61,827 bases of DNA from assembly GCA_040755755.1 (NCBI GenBank), contig JBFLZW010000067.1:1-61827 (forward strand), read 5' to 3'. Shown piece by piece: positions 24,206 through 33,957 of this stretch (its first letter is position 1; each line of letters starts with the position of its first letter). Position numbers and translations under genes: made by a program. The stretch comes from a bacterium. Its GTDB lineage: Bacteria; SZUA-182; DTGQ01. The notes below the pieces were generated by a model. It saw only the letters and a program-made list of their open reading frames with translations, had not been told where the DNA came from and searched no databases.

Positions 24206-25321
24206 TTGAAACAGGAATATTCTTGCCGGCGGCAGGTCAATCTGGCCTGCCAGGGCCTGATTACCAGAAACAGTATTGCCTATGAGCTTGCCTGTCATTT
24301 TATCCCCCAGGGGAATGTTCTGTTTTCACGCCTTCAGCGGTATGACAGTTTTCTCAGTGAGGCAAAGCTCAGCGGGGCAAAGCTGACATCTCCCTATCAG
24401 CCGGGTAAATTCCTTTGTTATCTTTTGCCCTTTCTCAAAGCCTTCGGAGCTACTGACCGGCGGATCGCGGAATATTCGACCGTCAGCATCTCACTCGTAC
24501 CTGGAGCCGGAAAGTTTCTGGATATGATCCGGGCCTGCGGCATCCCCTGCTTTTTCGTCAGCTCTGCCTACCGGCCATTCATTGAGTCCCTGGGCCACCT
24601 GCTTGGTTTCAGGGATGAGGAAGCTTATTATACGCCGATGGACCTTGATTCCACGGCGATAACTATATCCGAGCTGGAGACCCTGAAAGACCTCGCCGAC
24701 GAAATCATTAACATGCCCCCGTTGTCCTGGACTCAAAGGTCGGCAGTTTCCTCAACGGCGCTCGTTCCTGAACATCTTCCCTATTGCCGGAGGCTTGAGA
24801 TTATACTCACTGAAGAAATCAGCGGTATGGAGATTGGAAAAATCCTGACCCAGGGTGCCGCTCTGACCGGAATCGAAAAAGTGACTGCCGTCAAAGACAG
24901 CCTTGAAAAAACGGGTAATCCTGCCGAGGGAATACTCTATTTCGGCGGCAGTATCCTGGACGCGGATGCTCTTTCATGGGTGAGGAAATCAGGCGGTCTG
25001 GCTGTCTCCTTCAATGGGGACAAGGCTGCACTTCAAGCTGCTGAAGTGGCTGTTATGTCGGGTAATTCCGCCATCCTGGCCATCATCAGCGATGTTTTTT
25101 ACAACCAGGGAAAAGAGGGAGTCCTGGAGCTGATCGGCAACTGGGACCTTCATACTATTCAAACCGATAAACTCAAGGTCCATCCATCTCTCGTCAATGA
25201 GCTGTTCTCCCATGAGCCCGATTTATTCCCCCTGCTTGAACTCGTTACCAGGGAAAACCTTGAGAGACTTGCCGGGGCGAGTGAATCCTGCCGCCGGATG
25301 ATCCTTGGGGGAGTCATGTAG
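24206..25321 (+). CDS. HAD-fold protein of the EhaR/COG4030 type, nucleophile apparently lost
   Basis: A 371-residue protein whose N-terminus (VNLACQGLITRNSIAYELACHFIP) aligns with HAD-like proteins of the archaeal energy-converting hydrogenase EhaR group, where the first motif normally reads D-x-E-G-P. Here the position of the catalytic aspartate appears to be alanine (A14). RYDSFLSEAKLSGAKLTSPYQPG and FFVSSAYRPFIESLG, the latter like HAD motif II, are conserved. The C-terminal ALSWVRKSGGLAVSFNGDKAAL resembles motifs III/IV. The start is TTG at 24206 by frame, uncertain. It is packed against the acetate/CoA cluster and overlaps the next frame. A non-catalytic or binding role is likely. Confidence 0.55.
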   Translation: MKQEYSCRRQVNLACQGLITRNSIAYELACHFIPQGNVLFSRLQRYDSFLSEAKLSGAKLTSPYQPGKFLCYLLPFLKAFGATDRRIAEYSTVSISLVPGAGKFLDMIRACGIPCFFVSSAYRPFIESLGHLLGFRDEEAYYTPMDLDSTAITISELETLKDLADEIINMPPLSWTQRSAVSSTALVPEHLPYCRRLEIILTEEISGMEIGKILTQGAALTGIEKVTAVKDSLEKTGNPAEGILYFGGSILDADALSWVRKSGGLAVSFNGDKAALQAAEVAVMSGNSAILAIISDVFYNQGKEGVLELIGNWDLHTIQTDKLKVHPSLVNELFSHEPDLFPLLELVTRENLERLAGASESCRRMILGGVM

Positions 25322-25337
25322 AGGGAGCAGGAAAAGC

Positions 25338-26693
25338 ATGGCTGAAATTAAACCATTTCAGGGTATTGTCTATAATCAGGAGTTCGTACAAAATCTCTCT
25401 TTGGTCATCGCGCCGCCGTATGATGTTATCTCCGATGAAGCCAGAGAGAGACTCTATCAAAATAGCCCGTATAACATTATCCGGCTGATCAAAGGAAAAT
25501 CCGAGCCCCAGGACGATGAATCGAATAATCAATATACCCGGGCAGCTCATTCGCTGCGATCCTGGCTCCGGGAGGGGATCCTCCGCCAGGATACCGAAGA
25601 GTGCATCTATCTCATGGAGGATGAATACACCCTGCCGGGGAGTGGACAAAAACTGGTCCGCACAGGGTTTACTGCCCTTATCAGGCTGGAGGAATACGGT
25701 TCAGGCAAGGTCCTGCCCCATGAAAAAACCCTCGCTAAACCAAAAGAGGACCGATTAAAGCTCATTCATGCCTGCCGGACCAATCTCAGCCCGATTTTCG
25801 CTCTCTATCCTGATCCGTCCCGCACGATTGGTACTCTGCTCGATGAGGCCAAGGCTGGCACCAGACCCTTTATCGATATCCTTTCCCAGGAGCGGATCCT
25901 CCATCGGGTGTGGAGGATAACTTCATCCCGCATTATTCAAGGGATTATTGGTGAAATGCAACCCAAATTCGTGCTCCTGGCTGACGGACACCACCGGTAC
26001 GAAACCGCCCTGACCTACTGCCGACAGATGCAGCAGTGCACCCTGCCTGCAACCGCATCATCCCGCAATGCAGCCTCCTTTGTGATGATGTATTTTGCCA
26101 GTATGGATGAGCCCGGTCTGACCATTCTTCCCTACCATCGGCTGCTCAGGAATCTGCCGGCGGAAACCCTCCGGAACTGGAAGACGATCGTCAGCCAATA
26201 CTTCAGGATCGACGGCTATCCCTTTGATGGCCTGACCAGCAGCGAGCGGCAGGCACGGGAGAAGATGTTTTCCCACCTGTCGGAGAAAGGAAACCGCCAT
26301 CTTTCTGCCTTCGGCCTGTATACCGGAGATAAAAACTACTATCTGCTCACCCTGAAGCCGGAAGTCGATATCGAGAGGGAAATCTCCAGCGACCAGCCTT
26401 CCATCTGCAAGCAACTGCCGGTAACCATTCTGGACCATCTCCTGGTTAACCATATCCTGGGCACTCATACCAGCCTGGTCAAGGAGACCTGTCTGGGGTT
26501 CTCTCACGATTATCGGGAGGCGATCGACGATGTCAACAGCCAGGAATCCCAGATGGCTGTCTTCGTGAATCCGACCCCGATTCATATGGTTAACCAGATT
26601 GCCCGCATCGGCCAGCAGATGCCCCAAAAATCAACTTTCTTCTATCCCAAACTGCCGACCGGCCTTGTCCTGCGAAGGATTGCTGAGGATTAA
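25338..26693 (+). CDS. DUF1015 family protein
   Basis: A 451-residue member of DUF1015 (COG4198), a widespread family of unknown function. Diagnostic blocks are IKPFQGIVYN near the start, APPYDVISDEARERLY (about 31-46), NPYNIIRL-like SPYNIIRLIKG, the VLPHEKTLAKPKEDRLKL block (about 133-150), and VLLADGHHRYETAL (about 214-227). The ATG at 25338 has GGAGCAGGA upstream; the open frame continues back to 25305. It is the last plus-strand gene of the cluster and converges on the GH57 gene. In other genomes DUF1015 genes often sit near serine or D-2-hydroxyacid metabolism genes; here the context is acetate/CoA. Confidence 0.9.
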   Translation: MAEIKPFQGIVYNQEFVQNLSLVIAPPYDVISDEARERLYQNSPYNIIRLIKGKSEPQDDESNNQYTRAAHSLRSWLREGILRQDTEECIYLMEDEYTLPGSGQKLVRTGFTALIRLEEYGSGKVLPHEKTLAKPKEDRLKLIHACRTNLSPIFALYPDPSRTIGTLLDEAKAGTRPFIDILSQERILHRVWRITSSRIIQGIIGEMQPKFVLLADGHHRYETALTYCRQMQQCTLPATASSRNAASFVMMYFASMDEPGLTILPYHRLLRNLPAETLRNWKTIVSQYFRIDGYPFDGLTSSERQAREKMFSHLSEKGNRHLSAFGLYTGDKNYYLLTLKPEVDIEREISSDQPSICKQLPVTILDHLLVNHILGTHTSLVKETCLGFSHDYREAIDDVNSQESQMAVFVNPTPIHMVNQIARIGQQMPQKSTFFYPKLPTGLVLRRIAED

Positions 26694-26725
26694 ACTGCCA
26701 CTTTAACGCCTGGCTGCTGAGCTTC

Positions 26726-29167
26726 CTACCCCACGTTAAACTTCAGCAGTCTCCCCATCTGCCGCAGCTCTTCAACCCTTTCGTGGGACAGGTTCAGGCC
26801 GGGAGCTTCAGCCCGCAGCACCCCAGGATAATTGAGCAAAAGGCTTTGGAAGAAATTCTGCATCTGCCAAAGGTTCATGGACAGTTGAAGCTTCTCAGCT
26901 ATGGAAAAAAGCTGCCGAATGGTTGAAAGGTCGCTGGTGGATGGATCGCTGGCAAGCAGGCGAAGCCTGTTCTCCAGTTGCTGGCGGATCAGAAGGCCCG
27001 CTTCCTGGGTCGAAAGCTTTACCTGCCAGTGTTCGGCCTGCTGCATGATGCTGGAAAGGCGGCTGCAGCTATCGCAGTCTGCCGGAATTGCCAGGTTTTT
27101 CAATCTGCTGATAAACTCATCATAGAGAAAATATTCCGCAGCCACTAAAAATCCCTTGGGAATAGGAACCTCCACCTTCCGCAGATAGTCCATCATCTGA
27201 TAGTGCTCACGGTAGAGATTGCGGTAGGTATCGGTGAAGTGTTTCAGAATATGCTTGCTGATCAGTGAAGTAATCTTGATTCGCTCCTCTATGAACAGCT
27301 CGCCGAGACTCAAATAATTTGCTCCATAATTCTCTGCAATGATCCGGTTGACCCCTTCGATATCAGATTGGGCAAAGTGTGCCAGGAGGTTTTGCCTGAC
27401 TTCGTGACCGGGCAGTGCACCTTCCGAATCGGTAAGTATGTAGGAGCGAAGATCAAGACCTGCCGGATGAAAGACAGTAAATGCAGCCTCGTAGGTCTCC
27501 CAGGTGATCAGGCTTGACACCGTGACGGTGCCAACAGCCAGGTGACTGGAATTTGCCTCCTTCTTGTCAAAATCCTTCCTCGTTACCCGATAGCTGTAAA
27601 TTTCCTGCTGCTGCTCGTAATCCTCATAGAGAGAGCTGATGGCATAGTGGGATAAGACCCTCCGAAAGTCAACCTGAGAGGGGAGAACTACTTTGCGGAA
27701 AATATCCGCGCCAGTTCCCATTTCGGAAACATTGCTTCTGGCTTCGGCCAGTTTGTCGAGCAATATCTTGTCAATCTCCGGCGGTCCGCCGACCTCACGG
27801 GCCAGTTGGATGGCCCTGGCCGCATATTTAAGAATCTGAACTGTCTCGATTCCTGAAATATCATCGAAAAACCAGCCGCAACTGGTAAACATGAGCAGGC
27901 CGCAGCGCTGCATCTCCAGGAGCTTCAGAGCCTGAACCTTTTCAGATTGCTGAAGAGGGTGCTGCCGGTACTCAGCCAGAAACCGCTCGACATTGTCCTG
28001 TGCACGGTCAAGAATAACACTGATATATGCGTCCCTGGCCGCCCAAGGGTCTGCCAGATACCGCCTTCCTTCCCGCTCGAACAGCTCATCAAGGGCTGCC
28101 TTCAGCCTGTCCAGCCCCTCGCGCAAAGGCTGCCTCCACTGCTGATTCCAGCCATAATACCTGCCTGAATTGCAGCCGCAGTTGGCTCGCCAGCGCTGGA
28201 TCCCGTGAGCACAGCTCCATGAGGTGTTTTCAAAAATTTCCACCTGAAACTTGGGAGGATGTTTTTCCAGATACTCGGCATAATTGGTAAGCCTGGCAAT
28301 ATTATTCCTTTCGATGTAGTCAAGGGCATAGGTCAGCGCCATCTCACCAAACTTGAAGTGATGGCCGTAAGATTCCCCGTCTGTAGCCAGATGCAGAATC
28401 TGGGGCCAGACCCGGCCATCGTTAAATCCTTTCATGATTCTCTGGACGAAGTAATCGCCGCTTTCCAGTACCCGGTCAAAAGCGATCGAGAAAGAGATGG
28501 GAGCATCGTAAAAAAAGATGACAATCGAGCGGCCATCCCTGAGAAAGCACTTATAGGCAAGTGTCGGATCAATATTACCCTGCCCGGTTTCCATCCATTC
28601 TTCAGCCCCGATTTTCCGAATCCTGCGGGCCTGATGAGGAGCCAGGATCGTAAATTGAATGCCCTGCTCACTCAAGGTTTGCAGAACTTCCATGTTAACC
28701 GCTGCTTCGGGCAGCCACATTCCTTCCGGTTTTCGATGAAAATGATATTCAAAATCCCTGATGGCCCAGATCGTCTGGGTCTGTTGGTCCCTCTTCGAAG
28801 CCAGGGGCATAATGAGATGATTATACCCCTGAGCAATGGCATTACCATGTCCTGACCGCTCCTTCTGGCTGAGACGGTCTGCCTCTACTATTCGGCTGTA
28901 AGTTTCCGGCACATATTTTTTTAACCAGGAAAGGAGTGCAGGCCCAAAATTAAAGCTTAATTTCTGGTAATTGTTTATTATCTTCAGAATCTGATTCTTA
29001 CCGTCAATGATCCGAGAGGCGGAATTGGGCGAGTAGCACTCGGCAGCGATCTTATCATTCCAATCATGATAGGGAGTGGCCGTAGGTTGAACTTCAATTT
29101 CCTCCAGCCAGGGGTTCTCCCGGGGGGGCTGATAGAAATGCCCATGAATACAAAAATATTTTTCCAC
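26726..29167 (-). CDS. GH57 family glycoside hydrolase (COG1449, DUF3536)
   Basis: An 813-residue GH57-type protein related to alpha-amylase/alpha-mannosidase-like proteins. The N-terminus CIHGHFYQPPRENPWLEEIE is the family hallmark (HGHFYQPPRE). Residues FNFGPALLSWL and GHGNAIAQGYNHLIMPL follow, and GMWLPEAAVNMEVL (about 153-166) holds the likely nucleophile-region Glu. ATDGESYGHHFKFGEMAL carries the acid-base Asp. The C-terminal half corresponds to DUF3536. There is no signal peptide, so it is cytoplasmic, plausibly acting on glycogen-like glucans with GlgA. The start is GTG at 29167 with only a weak ribosome site. It converges with DUF1015. Confidence 0.9.
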   Translation of the reverse strand: MEKYFCIHGHFYQPPRENPWLEEIEVQPTATPYHDWNDKIAAECYSPNSASRIIDGKNQILKIINNYQKLSFNFGPALLSWLKKYVPETYSRIVEADRLSQKERSGHGNAIAQGYNHLIMPLASKRDQQTQTIWAIRDFEYHFHRKPEGMWLPEAAVNMEVLQTLSEQGIQFTILAPHQARRIRKIGAEEWMETGQGNIDPTLAYKCFLRDGRSIVIFFYDAPISFSIAFDRVLESGDYFVQRIMKGFNDGRVWPQILHLATDGESYGHHFKFGEMALTYALDYIERNNIARLTNYAEYLEKHPPKFQVEIFENTSWSCAHGIQRWRANCGCNSGRYYGWNQQWRQPLREGLDRLKAALDELFEREGRRYLADPWAARDAYISVILDRAQDNVERFLAEYRQHPLQQSEKVQALKLLEMQRCGLLMFTSCGWFFDDISGIETVQILKYAARAIQLAREVGGPPEIDKILLDKLAEARSNVSEMGTGADIFRKVVLPSQVDFRRVLSHYAISSLYEDYEQQQEIYSYRVTRKDFDKKEANSSHLAVGTVTVSSLITWETYEAAFTVFHPAGLDLRSYILTDSEGALPGHEVRQNLLAHFAQSDIEGVNRIIAENYGANYLSLGELFIEERIKITSLISKHILKHFTDTYRNLYREHYQMMDYLRKVEVPIPKGFLVAAEYFLYDEFISRLKNLAIPADCDSCSRLSSIMQQAEHWQVKLSTQEAGLLIRQQLENRLRLLASDPSTSDLSTIRQLFSIAEKLQLSMNLWQMQNFFQSLLLNYPGVLRAEAPGLNLSHERVEELRQMGRLLKFNVG

Positions 29168-29540
29168 GTTATATCACACGATTAGTATAAATGAATTATT
29201 ACTCCTGATGGTGAGCATTATTTTTTTAAGTAATAACACCTTTTGCTCACTCTGTCAACTGAAGCAATGAGAATGCGATCACTTTGGAACATCGAGAATA
29301 CAAAAAAGATGGAAGCAAGAAATATTTATGCTTATTTTACATATATCCGCCTCATAAATCAAGCCAAATTTAACGCAAATGACCATTCCGCCTTCTCATG
29401 ACCATGACATGACCATCAGTGAAATTATGTTTCATTCTTCAGCATAACTTTCACCTGGTTTATCCGACTTATTTTACAGGCCGGGAAAATGCTCATTCGC
29501 TGCACCGTTGAAAGAATATATTCCGGGCGGTACTTTTTAC

Positions 29541-29570
29541 TTGAACCCTGGATTATTAATTTACTATAAT
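29541..29570 (+). promoter_or_regulatory. Candidate promoter of the HD-GYP gene
   Basis: TTGAAC (29541-29546) and a perfect TATAAT (29565-29570) are spaced 18 bases apart, placing the transcript start near 29577 and 35 bases before the chosen ATG. The interval 29168-29540 upstream holds no supported gene. Confidence 0.55.
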
Positions 29571-29612
29571 AGTATATGCTTTGATCTTACCGAGAATAAG
29601 GAAATCCACACA

Positions 29613-30572
29613 ATGAAAGAAATCATTGATCCAACGAAAAAAAATATTCTGATGCAACTCAGCCAGCAACAATTCGCCACCAGGTCTCACTATTCTGAAG
29701 TTTACGATATTCTTCTTATGAACTTCGAAAGCCTGGTCAATTCCCCTTCATCATTTCCGGTGAAAAAGATCAACATCGTTAAGCAACTGTTACACGAGAT
29801 GATCTCTCAACTTCCCATCGATTATAACGAGATCCTCACGCTGGCCCTTATTTCAAACCAGAAAAAGTTCCAACTCCACAACTCTCTCAATGTCTGTCTT
29901 ATCTCCCTGCTTATCGGACGGACTTTGAATTACTCCGATGAGGAGCTCCTTGAGCTTGGATTTGCTGCACTGCTGCATGACATCGGTATGTTTGCTCTGG
30001 AGGGGCTGATCTATTCTGCTGAAGCCTTCACCCCGGAACAGCGGGAGAAACTCCGGCAGCATCCCAATCAGGGATTGCTTCTCCTCGATAAGTTCACCAG
30101 AGTTAGTGAAGACCTTGAAAAAGCGGTTATTCAGGAACATGAACGGGAAGATGGCAGCGGTTATCCTGAAGGGATCAATGGTAAAAATATCCATGAGTTC
30201 GCTAAAATTATTGCTATCGCCGACTGCTTTGAATCCATGACCCACTTTCGTCCTTACCGTAAATGTGCACTCCCCTTCGATGCCTTGCAATCTATTCTTC
30301 AGCTTTCCAAAAACCAGTTAGACCGAACTATGGCTAATGGTTTAATTAACGCCCTGTCGCTTTATCCCCTTGGGACTTGTGTACGGTTGGCCGGAGGTGA
30401 AGTGGGGATAGTAACCAAGGTCTACTCTGGAGCCCCCTTGAGCCCGGAAGTCACTGTTTATTATGATCGTGATGGACGTGACTACCGAGGGGAGATGCAG
30501 ACTATCGACCTGCTCGAAGAAGAAGATAATTATATTCTTCGAGTAATTAACCTCGATACGCCTTCACACTAA
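29613..30572 (+). CDS. HD-GYP domain protein (probable cyclic-di-GMP phosphodiesterase)
   Basis: A 319-residue cytoplasmic protein with an HD-GYP domain. The metal-binding HD is in LLHDIGMFALEG, the downstream conserved histidine lies in LRQHPNQG, and the signature EHEREDGSGYPEG carries H-E-x-x-D-G-x-G-Y-P. IIAIADCFESMT completes the active site. A C-terminal small beta domain (residues about 250-319, LAGGEVGIVTKVYS) is typical of the family. There is no sensory domain in the N-terminal 90 residues beyond helices. The frame is open to 29508, but a TATAAT promoter lies inside that extension, and AAGGA precedes the ATG at 29613. It may control pilus or surface functions encoded further on; that is inference. 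Confidence 0.88.
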   Translation: MKEIIDPTKKNILMQLSQQQFATRSHYSEVYDILLMNFESLVNSPSSFPVKKINIVKQLLHEMISQLPIDYNEILTLALISNQKKFQLHNSLNVCLISLLIGRTLNYSDEELLELGFAALLHDIGMFALEGLIYSAEAFTPEQREKLRQHPNQGLLLLDKFTRVSEDLEKAVIQEHEREDGSGYPEGINGKNIHEFAKIIAIADCFESMTHFRPYRKCALPFDALQSILQLSKNQLDRTMANGLINALSLYPLGTCVRLAGGEVGIVTKVYSGAPLSPEVTVYYDRDGRDYRGEMQTIDLLEEEDNYILRVINLDTPSH

Positions 30573-30781
30573 TAATTTCAGTCGAGCTCGCTGATCCCGG
30601 GAAACGAGTTCAATAAGCCATACCTGCAGACATGTTTCTTTTCCCGCAATGTACTTCATTGACAAACAATTGGATACATGCTAACCTAACCGGGAATATT
30701 TTTTCTTACTATCAAATTGATATTATATTCTTTTTTACTCTATTTTTGTAAGCTCTTTGGCCATAAAAGGAATTCAACTGC

Positions 30782-32881
30782 ATGCCATTGAAAGAAAAAG
30801 TAAAAAAGTTCATTCAAAGCAATTATGGAAAATTTTCGATCGTTCATATTGCTCATGAATTTGGCTGTTCAGTCCGTGAAGTGGAGGACTATGTTTTGGA
30901 GGAGCTGGAGCCCCAAACTACCCTGAAAGATAAAGAATCTTATCTCGCTGAGCTGAACAAAGATGCTTCAGTGACAGGCCTTACGATAGCCAATAAATGG
31001 ATTATTGCTCTTTTGTTTATCTGTCTGGTAACGCTTGCCTTTACCCTGAATATATCGCAGATGTCCAATAATGATATCTGGATGCACCTGAAAAATGGTG
31101 AACTGATTCTCAAGAACCGCCACTTTCTCTATAAAGATACGTATTCCTTCCGGACCATTGGCATGCCCTGGGTTAATCATGAATGGCTGGCTGGCGTAAT
31201 ATTTTATCTTGTTTATCAGATTGGGGCCGTGAATGCTCTCATCTTTTTTAAAGCCCTGATGGTCGTGCTTTTGACAGTGTTTATGGTCGCAACCTGCCGA
31301 TTGACCAGGAACCGATGGACTGTCTTTTACCCTATAATAGTTTTTGCCCTGTTTAATGCTGCCGTGCGCTTTCTTGATAGACCCCATATGTTTACCGAGA
31401 TGTTCGTTCCTATCTTCTTTTATATTCTTTTCGCCTATAAATACCAACGGAAAGACTATTTAATCTGGCTGCCGGTACTTCTGCTTCTGTGGGTTAACAT
31501 TCATGGGGGATTCGTCGTTGGAATGGGAATAATTACTCTTTTTGCTCTGTTTGAGACGTTCAGGACCTTTATTAACCGATACTACACCTTCCTTCAGAAT
31601 GATATCCTTTCCGTGCAGCGGTTGAAAAAACTCTGGATCATCTGGCTGATCTCCGGAATCGTTCTTTCGATCAATCCGCATGGGATCAGTATCTATAGTT
31701 ATCCCTTTGAGCTAACCTCCAAGAAAATCTTCATGAGTCAGATTTATGAATGGCAGCCTCCCTTCAAGAGCCCAACCTTTATGGCTTCCTATGCTTTCCT
31801 GTATTTCGAAATCTGGATGGCTCTATTAGGACTTTCATTTTTACTCGACTGGAAACATTTCGATCTTACCAACGCTGCGCTGTGTGCGCTTTTTTTGGCC
31901 ATGTCATTGAGAATGCACCGTAACATCACTACCTTTGCTTTGGCTACAGCACCGATAATGAGCCTGAACTTCGATAATTTTTTCGATCTGCTGCTCAACA
32001 AAAAGGGATCAGCCAGGGCAGATCTGCTCTGTAAGATCACAATCCTTTGCGTTACCATAGTGCTTACTGGCATGACCTTTCAGTATGGATACTTCTATCG
32101 GCGCGGAAGCCGGAAGCCCTTCGGACTTGGAGTCGCCTCGAATATGCCGGTTGAGGCTATCAGGTATGTCAAAGAAAACCATATCAAGGGGAATTGCTTC
32201 AACCCCTATACCTATGGAACCTATATTATCCATGAGCTCTACCCCGAAACACGGGTGGTTATGGATTCTCGTGACTTACCGTATGGAGAACGGCTTTACC
32301 TTGAACATCAGAACGCCATGCTGAGCGTAAAAGACTTTCAAGCCCTGTTTCAAAAATATCATATCGATTATATTGTCTTAAATTATCAGCAGGATGACTT
32401 GGTTGAACATTTCAAATATCTGAAAAAAACAGGAGAATGGGTGCTGGTCTACTTTGATGACCGCAATGTCGTGTATATTCGAAACATACCGGAAAATCGG
32501 AAACTTATTGAGCGGGATGGCTATTTTCTCCTGCATCCTGTGCTTACCATGGAGGAGAAAAGCATCGAATTGGACAATATTCCTCGATATATACAGGAAT
32601 GTAACCGCAATATGCAGGTTAATCCCAAGTTCATTTTTCCCAGATATATCCTGCAAAGCATTTACCTGGCCCAGAACAAATTACCTGAGGCGATTCAGGT
32701 GGGAGAGGAAATTGTCGCTCTTGAGCCGCGGGACGTTCGCGGGTATCTTCTGCTGGCTGAAACGTATCTGAAGATGGGCGATATCGAGCATGCCAAGATA
32801 AACTACCGCAGGGCAATTATCCTCGACCCTTCTACCGAAAATTTTATCAGAAAAAAACTTGATCAGCTCAGCCTGAAATAA
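30782..32881 (+). CDS. Polytopic membrane protein with N-terminal helical domain and C-terminal TPR
   Basis: A 699-residue inner-membrane protein. Residues 1-45 look like a small winged or helical domain (SIVHIAHEFGCSVREVEDYVLEE). About nine to ten hydrophobic segments run from 69 to 445, with the luminal or periplasmic loop NNDIWMHLKNGELIL after the first, like the acidic first loop of GT-C transferases. A soluble region (NCFNPYTYGTYIIHELYPETRVVMDSRD) follows. Two TPR-like helices pairs close the chain (LPEAIQVGEEIVALEPRDV, IEHAKINYRRAIILDPS). The product family is commonly annotated only as a hypothetical or O-antigen-polymerase/GT-C-like membrane protein. A GT2 gene starts 10 bases downstream, supporting a glycan-export or glycosylation role. 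Confidence 0.7.
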   Translation: MPLKEKVKKFIQSNYGKFSIVHIAHEFGCSVREVEDYVLEELEPQTTLKDKESYLAELNKDASVTGLTIANKWIIALLFICLVTLAFTLNISQMSNNDIWMHLKNGELILKNRHFLYKDTYSFRTIGMPWVNHEWLAGVIFYLVYQIGAVNALIFFKALMVVLLTVFMVATCRLTRNRWTVFYPIIVFALFNAAVRFLDRPHMFTEMFVPIFFYILFAYKYQRKDYLIWLPVLLLLWVNIHGGFVVGMGIITLFALFETFRTFINRYYTFLQNDILSVQRLKKLWIIWLISGIVLSINPHGISIYSYPFELTSKKIFMSQIYEWQPPFKSPTFMASYAFLYFEIWMALLGLSFLLDWKHFDLTNAALCALFLAMSLRMHRNITTFALATAPIMSLNFDNFFDLLLNKKGSARADLLCKITILCVTIVLTGMTFQYGYFYRRGSRKPFGLGVASNMPVEAIRYVKENHIKGNCFNPYTYGTYIIHELYPETRVVMDSRDLPYGERLYLEHQNAMLSVKDFQALFQKYHIDYIVLNYQQDDLVEHFKYLKKTGEWVLVYFDDRNVVYIRNIPENRKLIERDGYFLLHPVLTMEEKSIELDNIPRYIQECNRNMQVNPKFIFPRYILQSIYLAQNKLPEAIQVGEEIVALEPRDVRGYLLLAETYLKMGDIEHAKINYRRAIILDPSTENFIRKKLDQLSLK

Positions 32882-32891
32882 CTTATCCCGC

Positions 32892-33857
32892 ATGGAAAAG
32901 AACCAACCGAGACCAAAACTCTCTATCATCATCCCTGCCTACAACGAAGAGCTGAATGTCTATCCTCTCTTTGAGGAAATTACCCAAAGCCTTCGGAATT
33001 ATCAGCAGCCCTACGAGATTATCTTTGTGGATGATGGAAGTTGCGATCGTACACCTCAGGTTCTCCGGGAAATCTGCCGTAAAGATAACCGGGTCAAATG
33101 TGTTATCTTTCGCGGCAATTTCGGTCAGACTGCTGCATTGAGTGCCGGCTTTGATCTTGCCCGCGGAGATGTAATCGTATCAATGGACGGAGACCGGCAG
33201 AACGACCCTGCCGATATCCTCATGCTGTTAGATATTCTCGATCAAGGATTCGATCTTGTCTGCGGATGGAGAAAGAGGCGAAAAGATGCCTTTTTTGCGA
33301 GAAAGCTGCCATCCTTCCTTGCCAATCGGCTTATTGCCTGGGTGACGGGAGTATTTGTTCATGATTATGGCTGTACCCTGAAAGCGTATAAGAAGGAAAT
33401 AATCAAAAATATCAAACTATATGGTGAAATGCATCGCTTTATCCCTGCTTATGCATCGTGGGTAGGAGCGAAAGTCACGGAGGTTGAAGTTAATCACCGG
33501 CCAAGAACCGCCGGAGCTTCCAAGTACAGTATCCTTCGTATTTTCAAAGTCATCCTCGACCTGATAACCGTTAAATTCCTCTGTGACTACTCGACAAGCC
33601 CCATATACTTTTTCGGGACCTTTGGAATGATCCTTACCGGCTCAGGATTTCTTACCGGGCTCATCACCTTGATTGAAAAATATTACCAGGGAGTTTGGGT
33701 CCACAAAAACCCTCTGATCTTACTCGCCATCCTTCTCACTATTCTTGGTGTACAATTCATTATGATCGGGCTTTTAGCCGAAATCCTGATCCGCACCTAT
33801 CACGAATCCCAGGATAAGAAGACGTATATTGTTAAAGATATCATTGAACAGGCATAG
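32892..33857 (+). CDS. Family 2 glycosyltransferase, DPM1/ArnC-like with two TM segments
   Basis: A 321-residue GT-A enzyme. The nucleotide-sugar-binding N-terminus is LSIIIPAYNEELNVYPL, the DDGSCDRT motif follows at about 48-55, and MDGDRQNDPADI carries the DxD-like acidic pair. DYGCTLKAYKKEII and the RTAGASKYS block are characteristic of polyprenyl-phosphate glycosyltransferases. Two C-terminal hydrophobic hairpins (about residues 240-262 and 275-305) anchor it in the membrane. It probably loads a sugar onto a polyprenyl phosphate for the neighbouring GT-C-like membrane protein. The ribosome site is weak, suggesting coupling to the upstream gene. The donor sugar is unknown. Confidence 0.9.
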   Translation: MEKNQPRPKLSIIIPAYNEELNVYPLFEEITQSLRNYQQPYEIIFVDDGSCDRTPQVLREICRKDNRVKCVIFRGNFGQTAALSAGFDLARGDVIVSMDGDRQNDPADILMLLDILDQGFDLVCGWRKRRKDAFFARKLPSFLANRLIAWVTGVFVHDYGCTLKAYKKEIIKNIKLYGEMHRFIPAYASWVGAKVTEVEVNHRPRTAGASKYSILRIFKVILDLITVKFLCDYSTSPIYFFGTFGMILTGSGFLTGLITLIEKYYQGVWVHKNPLILLAILLTILGVQFIMIGLLAEILIRTYHESQDKKTYIVKDIIEQA

Positions 33858-33886
33858 AGAGAAAATAAGCAGGCAGACAAGGCGGG

Positions 33887-33928
33887 CCGCCTATCCTTCT
33901 TTCCTGACAGAGAAGGAAGGATAGGCGG
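33887..33928. terminator. Hairpin between convergent genes
   Basis: A perfect 13-base-pair stem (33887-33899 with 33916-33928) with a 16-base loop lies midway between the GT2 stop and the stop of the convergent secreted-protein gene. It could terminate both transcripts; there is no clear T run. Confidence 0.75.
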
Positions 33929-33957
33929 TCAGATATGTCGTAGAATGTATAGATTCC

